Positions 50,037 to 59,482 of a stretch of 64,000 bases of DNA are shown here, piece by piece. The DNA comes from Paraburkholderia sp. BL9I2N2 (GTDB lineage Bacteria > Pseudomonadota > Gammaproteobacteria > Burkholderiales > Burkholderiaceae). The stretch spans positions 372,001 through 436,000 of the forward strand of contig NZ_SMGP01000001.1 in NCBI RefSeq assembly GCF_004339745.1. Direction: 5' to 3'. A program made the position numbers and the translations under genes. The notes beneath the pieces were generated by a model. The model did no database searches, was not told the DNA's origin, and saw only the letters and a list, made by a program, of their open reading frames with translations. Positions within the stretch are counted from its first letter, which is position 1. The number at the start of each line of letters is the position of its first letter.

Positions 50037-50238
50037 CGCGTGGGAGCCACCGCCCGCATGCTTTTTTGACATGCCGCGGTCCTCTTTCAGGATGGCTCCC
50101 CACAAACGGTATTTGCCGTTTTCCCGACGTCGCTGCTGCCCTAACCAGACAGAGCACGCGATGTCTTGATTCTGCGAACGTGCCTCACCGCTTCTTCATC
50201 CGGCGGGGTTCGCGGATCATGCAACATGGGAGATCTGA

Positions 50239-51444
50239 ATGAACGCCTGGTTATCGTGGCGTCCCGATGAGCGTATCGCGCAAGTTGTGCGTGGTGTGCT
50301 GCGTCGCGGGACGCGAATGAGTCATCACCTGTTCAGCATCGTCGGCGGGATCGCCGTTGTGCTGACAGTCGCACTGTGGCTGATGCCGGCCCTGCGCGGC
50401 ACGCTAGCCGCCAAGTTGATGCCGGTCATTTCCGCCGCTGTGCAAGCCGGTCCCGCCCGTCTGCTGCAGGGCAACCCGCTGCCGGCTTTCGGACCGCCCG
50501 CCCGCGCGTCCTCTGACGACTCGCTGTCCGCGAACACGAACGTCCCCGATGCCTTGAGCGGCACGAACAGCGGTAGCAACGGCAACACCGACGTCACCGC
50601 GGGCAACACCAGCTTTGACGGCGCATTCGACACCACCGGCTCGACCGGCGTGAGCGGTATGGGTGTCGCGGCGCTGAACGGTCTCGACCCGCGCACCATG
50701 CAAAGCGTGACCGCGCTGGCACGGCTGATCCCGTCGCAACGCGTATCCGCCGACGCGCGCGACGACCGCGTGCTGATCTCGACGCGCGAGCAGGATCTGG
50801 TTGCATCCTATCTGGCACGGCGCTATCGCGTCGCTCAGGAGCCCGTCAGCGAGCTCGTGAAGGCCGCGTTCGACACCGGTCGCGAAGTCGGTCTCGATCC
50901 GCTGCTGCTGCTGTCCGTGATGGCGATCGAATCGGGCTTCAACCCGTACGCCGAGAGCGGCGTGGGCGCGCAAGGCCTGATGCAGGTGATGTCCAAGGTG
51001 CACTCGGACAAATTCCAGTATTTCGGCGGCCAGAGCGCGGCGCTCGAACCGGTCGCGAACATCAAGGTGGGCGCGCTGGTGCTGAAGGATTGCATCGCAC
51101 GCGGCGGCTCGCTGCCGGGCGGCTTGCGCCTGTACGTCGGCTCGACCTCGCAGGACGACGGCGGCTACGGCGCCAAGGTGATGGCCGAGCGCGGCCGTCT
51201 GCGCGACGTAGCGCGTGGTCGCAAGGTGCCGATCAACGCGCCGCAAGCGCCGGTTCTGACTGCGTCGACCAATACGACTGCGGCTGCACCTGCCGGCAAC
51301 GGCAAGCGCGTGCAGGTGACGCTTGAAGGCAGTCATCAATTGAGCGCAGCGACATCGGTGAAGACACCGGTTTCCTCCGAGCAGGACGACGCGAGCGCCA
51401 ACGCGACCAAGCACGTGGCATCGGCTTCGGAGTTGGGCGCTTGA
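50239..51444 (+). CDS. lytic transglycosylase (SLT domain), membrane-anchored
   Basis: A 401-residue envelope protein. Residues about 30-50 form a membrane anchor, then a Ser/Asn/Gly-rich linker, and an SLT lytic-transglycosylase domain around 210-315: LLSVMAIESGFNPYAESGVGAQGLMQVM carries the catalytic glutamate and the GLMQ motif, and the NIKVGALVLKDCIARG part of the fold follows. The C-terminal 70 residues are low complexity. It would cleave peptidoglycan between MurNAc and GlcNAc. GGGAG lies six bases before the ATG. Transcription comes from the structured leader. Confidence 0.88.
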   Translation: MNAWLSWRPDERIAQVVRGVLRRGTRMSHHLFSIVGGIAVVLTVALWLMPALRGTLAAKLMPVISAAVQAGPARLLQGNPLPAFGPPARASSDDSLSANTNVPDALSGTNSGSNGNTDVTAGNTSFDGAFDTTGSTGVSGMGVAALNGLDPRTMQSVTALARLIPSQRVSADARDDRVLISTREQDLVASYLARRYRVAQEPVSELVKAAFDTGREVGLDPLLLLSVMAIESGFNPYAESGVGAQGLMQVMSKVHSDKFQYFGGQSAALEPVANIKVGALVLKDCIARGGSLPGGLRLYVGSTSQDDGGYGAKVMAERGRLRDVARGRKVPINAPQAPVLTASTNTTAAAPAGNGKRVQVTLEGSHQLSAATSVKTPVSSEQDDASANATKHVASASELGA

Positions 51445-51491
51445 GGTCGGTAGCGCAAAGTTGACGGCTCGATGCTGAAGCAAGCGGCAAC

Positions 51492-51527
51492 AAAAAAAGG
51501 ACACCCATCAGGAGTGTCCTTTTTTTC
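51492..51527. terminator. bidirectional terminator
   Basis: AAAAAAAGGACAC pairs with GTGTCCTTTTTTT around nine bases; it serves the transglycosylase and the convergent aminotransferase. Confidence 0.9.
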
Positions 51528-51556
51528 GTCTGGCGATTGAGAGCGCGCCGCTTCGC

Positions 51557-52753
51557 TCAACCCTTGCCGAAGAACTTCGCCAGCCGTTCGACCGCTTCTT
51601 CCAGCTTCGGATAGGCGGTGGCGTACGACAGCCGGATGTACTCCTTCGGCGCGTGCGTACCGAAATCCATGCCCGGCACCAGCACCACGCCGGCATCGTG
51701 CAGCATGGCCTTGGTGAGCGCCGCGCTGTCGCCGGCCGCAGGATGCGCGACCGTGCGGCAATCGGCGTACACATAGAACGCGCCGTCGGGCATGACCGGC
51801 ACCGAGAAACCAAGCGATTCCAGCGCCGGCGCGATGAAGTCGCGGCGACGCTTGAATTCCAGGCGCCGCGCTTCGTAGATTGCGATCGTTTCCGGCTCGA
51901 AGCAGGCAAGCGCCGCATGCTGGGCGAGCGCGGAGGCGCAGATGAACAGGTTTTGCGCGAGCTTTTCAAACGCGCTGACCATGCCGGGCGGCACCACCAG
52001 CCAGCCGAGCCGCCAGCCGGTCATGTTGAAGTACTTCGAGAAGCTGTTGACAGTGATCACGTCGTCGCCGAACGAGAGCGCCGACACCGGCTTTGCGTCG
52101 TAGCTCAGGCCCTGGTAGATCTCGTCGACGATCGTAAAGCCGCCACGCGCCCGCACGGCCTTGACGATGCGCTCCAGTTCAGCCGGTTCGATAGACGTGC
52201 CGGTCGGATTCGACGGCGACGCCAGCAGCACGCCACGGGTGCGCTCGTTCCAGAGGCGCTCGACGTCGGCGGCGGTGAGTTGGAAACGTTCGGCCGGGCC
52301 ACTGGGCACCATTACCGGCTTGCCTTCGGCTGCGATCACGAAATGGCGGTTGCACGGGTAGCACGGGTCGGGCATCAGCACTTCGTCGTCGCGATCGACC
52401 AGCGCCGCGCACGCCAGCAGCAATGCGGCCGATGCGCCGGCGGTAACGACGATCCGCGCCGGATCCACGTCGACGCCGTAGAAGTCGGCGTAATGCGCCG
52501 AGATCGCTTCGCGCAGCGCGTGCAGTCCGAGCGCGCTGGTGTATTGCGTGACGCCACGGCGCAGCGCACTCGCGGCCGCCTCGATGACCGGCTCGGGCGC
52601 GGTGAAATCGGGTTCGCCGATTCCCATGTGAATGATGTCGCGCCCCTCGCGCTCGAGAAGCGCGGCCTCCTTGGCCAGCTCCATCACATAAAAAGGCTGG
52701 ATGGCGTCCACGCGTGCAGCAAGCCGCACCAAGGGTTCGGTGACGGAGTTCAT
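51557..52753 (-). CDS. class I/II pyridoxal-phosphate aminotransferase
   Basis: A 398-residue fold-type I aminotransferase with the AspC/AlaA-like pattern: HMGIGEPDFTAPEPVIEAA near the N-terminus, VTAGASAALLLA, SPSNPTGTSI, the PLP lysine in VNSFSKYFNMTGWRLGW and the substrate-arginine region IRLSYAT. The substrate is undetermined; alanine, aspartate or a biosynthetic amino acid are possible. It lies after nusB in the same direction, 150 bases away, possibly a separate unit. Confidence 0.86.
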   Translation of the reverse strand: MNSVTEPLVRLAARVDAIQPFYVMELAKEAALLEREGRDIIHMGIGEPDFTAPEPVIEAAASALRRGVTQYTSALGLHALREAISAHYADFYGVDVDPARIVVTAGASAALLLACAALVDRDDEVLMPDPCYPCNRHFVIAAEGKPVMVPSGPAERFQLTAADVERLWNERTRGVLLASPSNPTGTSIEPAELERIVKAVRARGGFTIVDEIYQGLSYDAKPVSALSFGDDVITVNSFSKYFNMTGWRLGWLVVPPGMVSAFEKLAQNLFICASALAQHAALACFEPETIAIYEARRLEFKRRRDFIAPALESLGFSVPVMPDGAFYVYADCRTVAHPAAGDSAALTKAMLHDAGVVLVPGMDFGTHAPKEYIRLSYATAYPKLEEAVERLAKFFGKG

Positions 52754-52860
52754 ACGATCAAATCCAGTTCAAAAGCAAAAGCGGGACGACGTTTGGCGCG
52801 TTTGTTCACGCGCGAAGCGGCGTCCTTGCAAACGGTCCGGTTGCGCCGCCGCGTTTAGCG

Positions 52861-52899
52861 AGGCGCATGACGACTATCATGCATGCCGCTCATGCGCCT
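52861..52899. repeat. inverted repeat downstream of nusB
   Basis: AGGCGCATGA pairs with TCATGCGCCT across nineteen bases. There is no T-run; it is a possible processing or termination hairpin after nusB. Confidence 0.45.
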
Positions 52900-52904
52900 G
52901 GCGC

Positions 52905-53339
52905 TCAACGCTTGCGAGCCGCCTGCGTTTCATCCACGCGCAGTTGTGCCGACAGCTTGTCCAGCACGCCGTTCACGTACTTGTAGCCGTCCGCGCCGCC
53001 GAACGTCTTGGCGAGTTCGACCGCTTCGTTGATGACCACGCGATACGGAATATCGACGTGATTCTTCAGTTCGAACGCGGCCACCAGCAACACGGCGCGT
53101 TCGACCGGCGAGAGTTGCTCGATCGGACGGTCCAGACACGGAGCGATTGCCGCGGACAGTGCTTCCGAATCGCGGATCACGCCGTGCAGAATGGCGTTCA
53201 GATGTTCGTGGTCGGCCTTGTCGAAGCCTTGCGCGCCGCGCAGTTGCGCGTCGATTTCACCGCCGGGCGAGCCCGACAGCAGCCACTGATAAAGCCCCTG
53301 CGTGGCCAGTTCGCGGGAGCGTCGGCGTGCGCTCTTCAT
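52905..53339 (-). CDS. nusB: transcription antitermination factor NusB
   Basis: A 144-residue all-helical RNA-binding protein that joins NusE/S10 on boxA in rRNA antitermination. [19 protein letters not shown] at the N-terminus and the conserved [28 protein letters not shown] at the C-terminus identify it. Its ATG overlaps the ribH stop by four bases (ATGA), and the ribH glutamate codons just upstream act as a purine-rich Shine-Dalgarno. The ribH-nusB order is widespread. Confidence 0.96.
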   Translation of the reverse strand: MKSARRRSRELATQGLYQWLLSGSPGGEIDAQLRGAQGFDKADHEHLNAILHGVIRDSEALSAAIAPCLDRPIEQLSPVERAVLLVAAFELKNHVDIPYRVVINEAVELAKTFGGADGYKYVNGVLDKLSAQLRVDETQAARKR

Positions 53340-53842
53340 GCCTCTTCCTCTTCTTCGTCTTCTTCCTCGTCATCGCCGCCGAGTTGTTCGAGCGCGACGG
53401 CGAGATTCGCCATTTCGACGGCCACGCGTGCTGCGTCACGACCCTTTTCGGTCATGCGCGCGACGGCCTGTTCGTCGTTTTCGGTGGTCAGCACCGCGTT
53501 CGCGACCGGAATGCCGAAGTCGAGGCCGATACGCGTGATGCCCGCGCCACTTTCGTTCGAGACCAGTTCGAAGTGGTACGTTTCGCCGCGAATCACCGCG
53601 CCGAGCGCGATCAGTGCGTCGAATTGCGCGCTTTCGGCGAGCTTTTGCAGCGCCAGCGGGATTTCCAGCGCGCCCGGCACGGTGACGAGCAGCACGTCTT
53701 CGCCGGTCACGCCGAGGCGTTCGAGTTCTTCGATGCAGGAGTCCGCGAGGCCATTGCAAACGGGTTCGTTAAAGCGCGCCTGGACGATGCCGATACGCAG
53801 TCCGTCGCCGTCGAGATTGGGTTGGTATTGTCCGATTTCCAT
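53336..53842 (-). CDS. ribH: 6,7-dimethyl-8-ribityllumazine synthase RibH
   Basis: A 168-residue enzyme that condenses the pyrimidine and butanone phosphate to lumazine. [52 protein letters not shown] and [20 protein letters not shown] are the active-site blocks. The C-terminus ends in 12 acidic residues ([11 protein letters not shown], then A), unusual for the family. The start at 53842 (MEIGQYQP) is the conventional one; upstream codons overlap the ribB region. Confidence 0.94.
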   Translation of the reverse strand: MEIGQYQPNLDGDGLRIGIVQARFNEPVCNGLADSCIEELERLGVTGEDVLLVTVPGALEIPLALQKLAESAQFDALIALGAVIRGETYHFELVSNESGAGITRIGLDFGIPVANAVLTTENDEQAVARMTEKGRDAARVAVEMANLAVALEQLGGDDEEEDEEEEEA

Positions 53843-53891
53843 GTGAATTCCGTAGTGTTTTGAGTGGGCGCTAAGCGCGTGAATGGTCGGA

Positions 53892-55028
53892 TCAGCCTTG
53901 TTGCGGAGATTGTGGCTTGCTGCCCGGCATCGGCACGAAGCCCGTGACTTCGAGACCGTAGCCCGACATGCTGCCCAGCTTGCGCGGGTTCGACAGCACC
54001 TGCATCTTGCCGACACCGAGCTCACGCAGAATCTGCGCGCCGATGCCATACGTCTTGAAGTCGACCGGGCGGCGTTTGAGCGCGTCGGCTCTTTCCTTAG
54101 AGTCGAACGCCTTGAAAACGTCGATCAGATGGTCCTTCGAGTCGCCGCAGTTCAGCAGCACGATCACGCCGCAGTCGCGTGCGGCGATCTCTTTCATGGC
54201 CGCGTCCAGCGTCCACGAGTGGGTGGATTCGCCAACTTCCAGCAGATCCAGCACCGACAGCGGTTCATGCACGCGCACCAGCGTGTCCTGATCCGTGCAT
54301 GGCGTGCCGCGCACCAACGCGATATGCGGCTGGCCGCTCGGCTGGTCCAGATACATGACCGCGCGGAACGCGCCGTGCGCGGTCTGCATGGTGCGTTCGC
54401 AAATCCGCTCGACGATCGACTCCGTGCGGCTGCGATAGTGGATCAGATCCGCAATCGTGCCGATTTTCAGATCGTGTTCTTTGGCGAATTCCATCAGGTC
54501 CGGCAGGCGCGCCATCGTGCCGTCGTCCTTGATGACTTCGCAGATCACCGCGGCCGGCGTGAGGCCCGCCAGCGCGGTGAAGTCGCAGCCCGCCTCGGTG
54601 TGGCCGGCGCGCACCAGCACGCCGCCGGGCTGGGCCATGATCGGAAACACGTGGCCCGGCTGCACGATGTGCTCGGCCTTGGCGTCCGGCGCCACCGCCG
54701 TGGCGATCGTGCGGGCGCGGTCCGCCGCCGAAATGCCGGTCGTGACGCCTTCGGCCGCTTCGATACTGACCGTGAACGCTGTGCCGTACTGCGTGCCGTT
54801 GCGGTAGGTCATGAGCGGCAGGTTCAGCAGCTTGCAGCGTTCCTGCGTAAGCGTCAGGCAGATCAGGCCACGGCCGTAACGGGCCATGAAATTGATCGCT
54901 TCCGGCGTGACGAATTCGGCGGCGATCACGAGGTCGCCCTCGTTTTCGCGGTCTTCTTCGTCGACGAGGATCACCATCCGGCCTGCTTTCAGTTCGGCAA
55001 TGATCTCTAGAGTGGAGGCGAGCGTCAT
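53892..55028 (-). CDS. 3,4-dihydroxy-2-butanone 4-phosphate synthase with degenerate GTP cyclohydrolase II domain (RibBX type)
   Basis: A 378-residue two-domain protein. The RibB domain (residues 1-200) is complete with [23 protein letters not shown] and [11 protein letters not shown]. The C-terminal half aligns with the GTP cyclohydrolase II fold ([15 protein letters not shown], then [14 protein letters not shown]), but the zinc-binding pattern CxxGD-x7-CxC expected there is missing: the segment contains no cysteine at those positions. Such proteins are known in Proteobacteria as RibBX and do not have GTP cyclohydrolase activity. A separate ribA should be elsewhere in the genome. Confidence 0.88.
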   Translation of the reverse strand: MTLASTLEIIAELKAGRMVILVDEEDRENEGDLVIAAEFVTPEAINFMARYGRGLICLTLTQERCKLLNLPLMTYRNGTQYGTAFTVSIEAAEGVTTGISAADRARTIATAVAPDAKAEHIVQPGHVFPIMAQPGGVLVRAGHTEAGCDFTALAGLTPAAVICEVIKDDGTMARLPDLMEFAKEHDLKIGTIADLIHYRSRTESIVERICERTMQTAHGAFRAVMYLDQPSGQPHIALVRGTPCTDQDTLVRVHEPLSVLDLLEVGESTHSWTLDAAMKEIAARDCGVIVLLNCGDSKDHLIDVFKAFDSKERADALKRRPVDFKTYGIGAQILRELGVGKMQVLSNPRKLGSMSGYGLEVTGFVPMPGSKPQSPQQG

Positions 55029-55229
55029 GTTGGCGAGAGTTTCGAAGAAAGCGCGTATTTTACGCCACGCGCGAGCCCAAGTCGCCTCCGCCGAACGGCA
55101 TAGGCCGTTTGGCCGACTGGCGATGAGCCGTCCGCCGTTGCTATGCTCGTCGAAACGATGGACGCATGAACCGGCTGAAAGCGGCGGGGCGCCGCCGCCG
55201 GGCCATGCGGGGCAGGGCTTGCGGCCCGT

Positions 55230-55844
55230 TTATTTCGGCGCGTTCAGCATGCGCTCGACGTAGCGCGCGATCAGATCGATCTCCAGATTCACCTGCGTGC
55301 CTTCCCGCAAACGCTTGAGCGCCGTCACATCGACTGTGTGCGGAATCAGGTTGATCGAGAATTCGCAGCCATCGTCGCGATCTTTAACCGAGTTGACGGT
55401 CAAGCTCACGCCGTTGACAGTGATAGAGCCTTTGTACGCCAGGTAGCGGCCGATCTCACGCGGCGCCAGCACGCGCAGTTCGTGCGATTCGCCGACCGGC
55501 GCGAAGTGCGTGACCGTGCCGAGACCGTCCACATGGCCGGAGACGATATGTCCGCCGAGTCGGTCGTGCGCGCGCAGCGCTTTCTCGAGATTGACTTCGC
55601 CGGTCTCGCCGAGCCCCGCCGTGCAGTTCAGGCTTTCGCGCGAGACGTCGACTTCGAACGAGTGGGCGGTCTTCGCGACCACGGTCATGCAGGCGCCCTG
55701 GATCGTGATGCTGTCGCCGAGCTGCACGTCGCCGAGATCGAGGCCACCGGCTTCGACGTTCAGCCGTACGCCCGCGTCGCCGTCGGTGCCGAGCGGATTG
55801 ACTGATTCAATGCGGCCCACGGCCGCGACGATTCCTGTGAACAT
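55230..55844 (-). CDS. ribE: riboflavin synthase alpha subunit
   Basis: A 204-residue enzyme that dismutates two lumazines to riboflavin. It shows the two lumazine-binding repeats: [28 protein letters not shown] and [11 protein letters not shown] in the first, and [25 protein letters not shown] in the second, ending in the C-terminal helix [12 protein letters not shown]. It lies 15 bases after ribD. About 200 bases of non-coding sequence then precede the ribB-type gene, with no FMN riboswitch seen. Confidence 0.95.
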   Translation of the reverse strand: MFTGIVAAVGRIESVNPLGTDGDAGVRLNVEAGGLDLGDVQLGDSITIQGACMTVVAKTAHSFEVDVSRESLNCTAGLGETGEVNLEKALRAHDRLGGHIVSGHVDGLGTVTHFAPVGESHELRVLAPREIGRYLAYKGSITVNGVSLTVNSVKDRDDGCEFSINLIPHTVDVTALKRLREGTQVNLEIDLIARYVERMLNAPK

Positions 55845-55859
55845 CGTACTAATCCTTGA

Positions 55860-57029
55860 TCATTTCGAAACGGGTTGGGACGCGGGATCGCCGCCGGGTC
55901 CGGGCGTGGCCTCGGGCGCGTGTTGGGGCACAAAGCGCGCGAGAATCCGCAGATCCTCCCCGATCCGGTCGATCGCGTGGAAGTTCAGTTTGACGCGGCC
56001 TTCGAGCGTTTCGGGCGCGGCCAGATTGAACATGCTCATCGAATCCATGCCGAGCAGGCTCGGCGCGAGATACACGAGCAGTTCGTCGACACAGCCTTCG
56101 CGCAGCAGCGAGCCGTTCAGCTTGTAGCCCGCCTCGACATGCAGTTCGTTGACGTTGCGCTCGCCGAGCACTTTCAGCACCCCAGGCAGATCGACCTTGC
56201 CGGCCGGGTTGGCCAACTGAACGATCTCGGCGCCGCGATCGCGCAGTGCGTTGGCGCGATCGGTATGGCGCTGATCCAGATTGCCGCAGAAGATCAGTGT
56301 GGGTGCGCCGGCCAGAATCTGCGCCTCGGGCGGCACGTCGAGCTGACTGTCGATCAGCACGCGTTGCGGCTGGCGCGGCGTGTCGACTGCGCGCACTGTC
56401 ATGCGCGGATCGTCTTCCCTGACCGTGCCGATGCCGGTCAGGATCGCCGACGCGCGAGCGCGCCAGGCGTGGCCGTCCGCGCGTGCCGCTTCACCGGTGA
56501 TCCACTGGCTATCGCCCGAAGGCAAACCGGTGCGGCCATCCAGCGAGGCCGCCACTTTCATGCGCACCCACGGGCGGCCGCGCGTCATGCGCGAGACGAA
56601 GCCGATATTGAGTTCGTGCGCTTCGAGGGCGAGCAGCCCGCAGCGCACTTCGATGCCGGCGTCGCGCAGCATGGCGAGACCGCGTCCGGATACCTGCGGA
56701 TTGGGGTCTTCCATCGCCGCGACCACGCGCGCGACCTGCGCTTCGATGAGCGCGTTCGCACACGGCGGCGTGCGCCCGAAGTGGCTGCACGGCTCCAGCG
56801 TCACGTAGGCCGTAGCGCCGCGCAGGTCATGGCCGCGCGAGCGCGCGTCTTTCAACGCGCGGATCTCGGCATGATCCTGACCGGCCGGTTGCGTGAAGCC
56901 TTCGCCGATCACCTCGCCGTTCTTGACGAGCACGCAGCCGACCCGAGGATTCGGGTCGGTGGTGTACATGCCGCGCTTGGCCAACGCGAGCGCGCGTTCC
57001 ATATGGACGAAATCGGTTTGCGAAAACAT
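55860..57029 (-). CDS. ribD: bifunctional pyrimidine deaminase/reductase RibD
   Basis: A 389-residue enzyme for steps two and three of riboflavin synthesis. The N-terminal deaminase has zinc ligands HAE (about residues 53-55) and PCSHFGRTPPC, and the C-terminal reductase has RPWVRMKVAASLDGRTGLPSG and VNELHVEAGYKLNGSLL. The C-terminal tail (APEATPGPGGDPASQP) is disordered. It starts 71 bases after hemL and leads the rib genes on this strand. Confidence 0.95.
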   Translation of the reverse strand: MFSQTDFVHMERALALAKRGMYTTDPNPRVGCVLVKNGEVIGEGFTQPAGQDHAEIRALKDARSRGHDLRGATAYVTLEPCSHFGRTPPCANALIEAQVARVVAAMEDPNPQVSGRGLAMLRDAGIEVRCGLLALEAHELNIGFVSRMTRGRPWVRMKVAASLDGRTGLPSGDSQWITGEAARADGHAWRARASAILTGIGTVREDDPRMTVRAVDTPRQPQRVLIDSQLDVPPEAQILAGAPTLIFCGNLDQRHTDRANALRDRGAEIVQLANPAGKVDLPGVLKVLGERNVNELHVEAGYKLNGSLLREGCVDELLVYLAPSLLGMDSMSMFNLAAPETLEGRVKLNFHAIDRIGEDLRILARFVPQHAPEATPGPGGDPASQPVSK

Positions 57030-57100
57030 CGGTGTCCGGTCGGGTACGGTGGCTAGGCTGTAATGGGTTTCGATTTTAGCGATGTGTTGTCGCGCGGGCT

Positions 57101-58384
57101 TCAGTCAGCGAGCGAGGCGAACGCGCCGCGCGCAGCGTCGATCGTGGCGTCGACGATTGCGTCGTCGTGAACGATCGACACGAAGCCCGCTTCATACGCC
57201 GACGGCGCGAAGTACACGCCGGCGTCGAGCATCTTGTGAAAGAACGCGTTGAAACGCGGCACGTCGCTCTTCGTGACCTCGGCGAAGCTGGTCGGGATCG
57301 AGTCCGTGAAGTAGATGCCGAACATGCCGCCGAGCGAATCGGCCGCGAACGGCACTTTGGCTTCACGCGCGACCTTCGCGAGACCTTGCACGAGGCGCGT
57401 GGTGCGCGCGGCGAGCGTGTCGTAAAAGCCGGGCGCCTGGATCAGTTGCAGCGTTTTCAGGCCGGCAGCAACCGCAATCGGGTTACCCGACAGCGTGCCC
57501 GCCTGGTAGACGCCGCCGAGCGGCGCGAGGTGAGCCATGATGTCGCGCCGGCCGCCGAAAGCCGCCGCCGGCATGCCGCCGCCTATCACCTTGCCGAGGC
57601 AGGTCAGATCCGGCGCGATGCCGTACACCTCTTGCGCGCCACCCAGGGCAACGCGGAAGCCGCACATCACTTCGTCGAAAATCAGCACCGAGCCGTACTC
57701 GGTGCACAGGCGCCGCAACGCTTGCAGGAATTCCGGCGTGGCGCGCACGAGGTTCATGTTGCCGGCCACCGGCTCGACGATCACCGAGGCGATCTCGTTG
57801 CCGAACGCCTTGAACGCTTCCTCGAGTTCAGCGACGTTGTTGTACTCGAGCACGGTGGTGTGCTTGGCGATATCCACCGGCACGCCCGCCGAAGTCGGAT
57901 TGCCGAACGTCAGCAGCCCCGAGCCGGCCTTGACCAGCAGGCTGTCCGCGTGGCCGTGATAGCAGCCCTCGAACTTGACGATGCGGCTGCGGTTCGTGAA
58001 GCCGCGCGCGAGACGCAGCGCGCTCATGGTCGCTTCAGTACCGCTCGACACCATGCGGACCTGCTCGATGGAGGGCACCAGCTTGCAGATTTCTTCGGCG
58101 ATTTCCACTTCCGATTCGGTCGGCGCGCCGAACGAGAAGCCGTTGCCCAGCACGCGCTGCACGGCTTCGAGGACTTCCGGATGGACATGACCGAGGATCA
58201 TCGGGCCCCATGAGCCGATGTAGTCGATATAACGCTGACCGTCCGCGTCCCAGAAGTAGGGGCCTTGCGCGCGTTCGATGAAGCGCGGCGTGCCGCCGAC
58301 CGAGCGGAAGGCGCGCACAGGCGAGTTCACGCCGCCGGGAATGGTGCGTTGCGCGCGTTCGAAAAGGGTTTCGTTTTTGGACAT
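57101..58384 (-). CDS. hemL: glutamate-1-semialdehyde 2,1-aminomutase HemL
   Basis: A 427-residue PLP enzyme that makes 5-aminolevulinate in the C5 heme pathway. [65 protein letters not shown] and the PLP lysine in [19 protein letters not shown] are diagnostic. The ATG at 58384 ([12 protein letters not shown]) is the family start; the long open frame above it is not coding. The position next to ribD is common in Burkholderia. Confidence 0.96.
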   Translation of the reverse strand: MSKNETLFERAQRTIPGGVNSPVRAFRSVGGTPRFIERAQGPYFWDADGQRYIDYIGSWGPMILGHVHPEVLEAVQRVLGNGFSFGAPTESEVEIAEEICKLVPSIEQVRMVSSGTEATMSALRLARGFTNRSRIVKFEGCYHGHADSLLVKAGSGLLTFGNPTSAGVPVDIAKHTTVLEYNNVAELEEAFKAFGNEIASVIVEPVAGNMNLVRATPEFLQALRRLCTEYGSVLIFDEVMCGFRVALGGAQEVYGIAPDLTCLGKVIGGGMPAAAFGGRRDIMAHLAPLGGVYQAGTLSGNPIAVAAGLKTLQLIQAPGFYDTLAARTTRLVQGLAKVAREAKVPFAADSLGGMFGIYFTDSIPTSFAEVTKSDVPRFNAFFHKMLDAGVYFAPSAYEAGFVSIVHDDAIVDATIDAARGAFASLAD

Positions 58385-58523
58385 GGCGATGGCTGGAATC
58401 GGGGTTGCGCAGCGGCGCAGCTTGCCTGTCGGCGAGTCGCGCGGCGCTGGGATAGGTGGGGAAATTGTACCGGAGTCAGCGTGAACAGGTTTTCCGGATG
58501 CGCCTGCGCAGCGGGTCGCCCGC

Positions 58524-59213
58524 TCAGTTTTTGTGTGCGCGCTTGGCGGTTGCCGTCTTTGTTGCCGGCCGGGTCGCCGGTTTGGTGATCCGCCTGCTGT
58601 CCCGCGTCGCAACTGATTGGGATGGCGGGGTCGCCACTTGCGTAGCGACCCGTTCAGCCGCCTCCTTCGCCTTCGTGACGGTGCGGCCGTCCGCCGCGCG
58701 CTTTTCCACCGCCGCGTGAGCCGTGACCTTGCTCGAGCGTGTGGGACCCGCAGGCATATCGAACTTCGGAGGCTTGCGCTTGCCGGTCAGTTCCGCCCAG
58801 CGCTTTTCCAACGCGCCTTCGGCCATCGGCTTGATCACGGTGCCCGAACTCTGCGCGTCCCAGGTCTGCACGGAGAAAGGATGTGCGCGCAACATCTCGC
58901 GTGGAATCACCACACCTTCGCGTGCATCGACCACCCAGTCGTACACGAAGTCGATGCACAAACGGTAGCCACGCTTCGTCGCCGGATCGGGGACCTCGTA
59001 TGGCGCACGCGTCACATAGCCGGAGCCGAAGATGCCCTTCGGTTCCTGCGCGACCCGATGCAGGAAGACGCGGTCACCCGGCAGGATGCTGCGCGCAAAT
59101 CCGCAGCCCCATACGTCGGCCACCGCGACACCCGCGGCCACGCGTTTGGCCACGTCGGGCAACTCGGGCCACGGCCATTTCTTGGGGCTCCAGATCAACA
59201 GGAATGCGGTCAT
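58524..59213 (-). CDS. EVE/PUA-like domain protein with basic Lys/Ala/Thr-rich tail
   Basis: A 229-residue protein. The first 130 residues resemble the EVE/PUA-like fold: [57 protein letters not shown] and [20 protein letters not shown] domains recognise modified bases in DNA or RNA and occur N-terminal to nuclease or restriction modules. Here the C-terminal 90 residues are instead a Lys/Arg/Ala/Thr-rich tail ([20 protein letters not shown], ending [10 protein letters not shown]) like the C-terminal domain of histone H1-type proteins. Function is unknown; a role in binding modified nucleic acid is inferred. Confidence 0.7.
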   Translation of the reverse strand: MTAFLLIWSPKKWPWPELPDVAKRVAAGVAVADVWGCGFARSILPGDRVFLHRVAQEPKGIFGSGYVTRAPYEVPDPATKRGYRLCIDFVYDWVVDAREGVVIPREMLRAHPFSVQTWDAQSSGTVIKPMAEGALEKRWAELTGKRKPPKFDMPAGPTRSSKVTAHAAVEKRAADGRTVTKAKEAAERVATQVATPPSQSVATRDSRRITKPATRPATKTATAKRAHKN

Positions 59214-59482
59214 CGCATGGTCGGTACGGGATGGCGGGAATGGCGCTGCGCACAGCTTCGCGCGTCGCCCGAGGCGTTCAGGCGGCAGCTTAACCGATTG
59301 GCGGCGTGCTTGCCGCATGTCGCCGATGCATCATTCGCGTCGTCGCGATCATGGCCTCGATCATGTCCGAAGGCCGGCTGCCGTGTTAACCGTCGCGTAC
59401 AATTGAGGCCGTCAAGTTGCTGTTTTCCCCCGTTTCACCTGTTCCGCTGCCGACAACGGCGCGGCGCTTCATCTGGATTCCC

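Larger units (their letters stand above)
49634..50238. other. intergenic region with strong promoter and structured leader
   Basis: About 600 bases between divergent ubiD and the lytic transglycosylase, with no coding frame I trust (a 126-codon open frame at 49862-50242 overlaps the next gene's start and has no Shine-Dalgarno). It holds the palindrome TGAACACTGTTCA at 49815-49827, an A/T-rich block, a sigma-70 promoter at 49865-49893 and hairpins at 50011-50036, 50042-50100 and 50104-50122. Confidence 0.6.

Noticed and set aside
49862..50242. A 126-codon plus-strand frame in the leader before the transglycosylase
   Set aside because: No Shine-Dalgarno, no recognisable domain, and it overlaps the real start; the interval is better explained as a structured leader.
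55029..55229. Possible FMN riboswitch before the ribB-type gene
   Set aside because: I searched for the RFN-element landmarks (AGGGG, GGGCAGGGTGAAATTCCCGACCGGCGGT-type core) on the minus strand and found none; only ordinary GC-rich sequence and a short hairpin are present.
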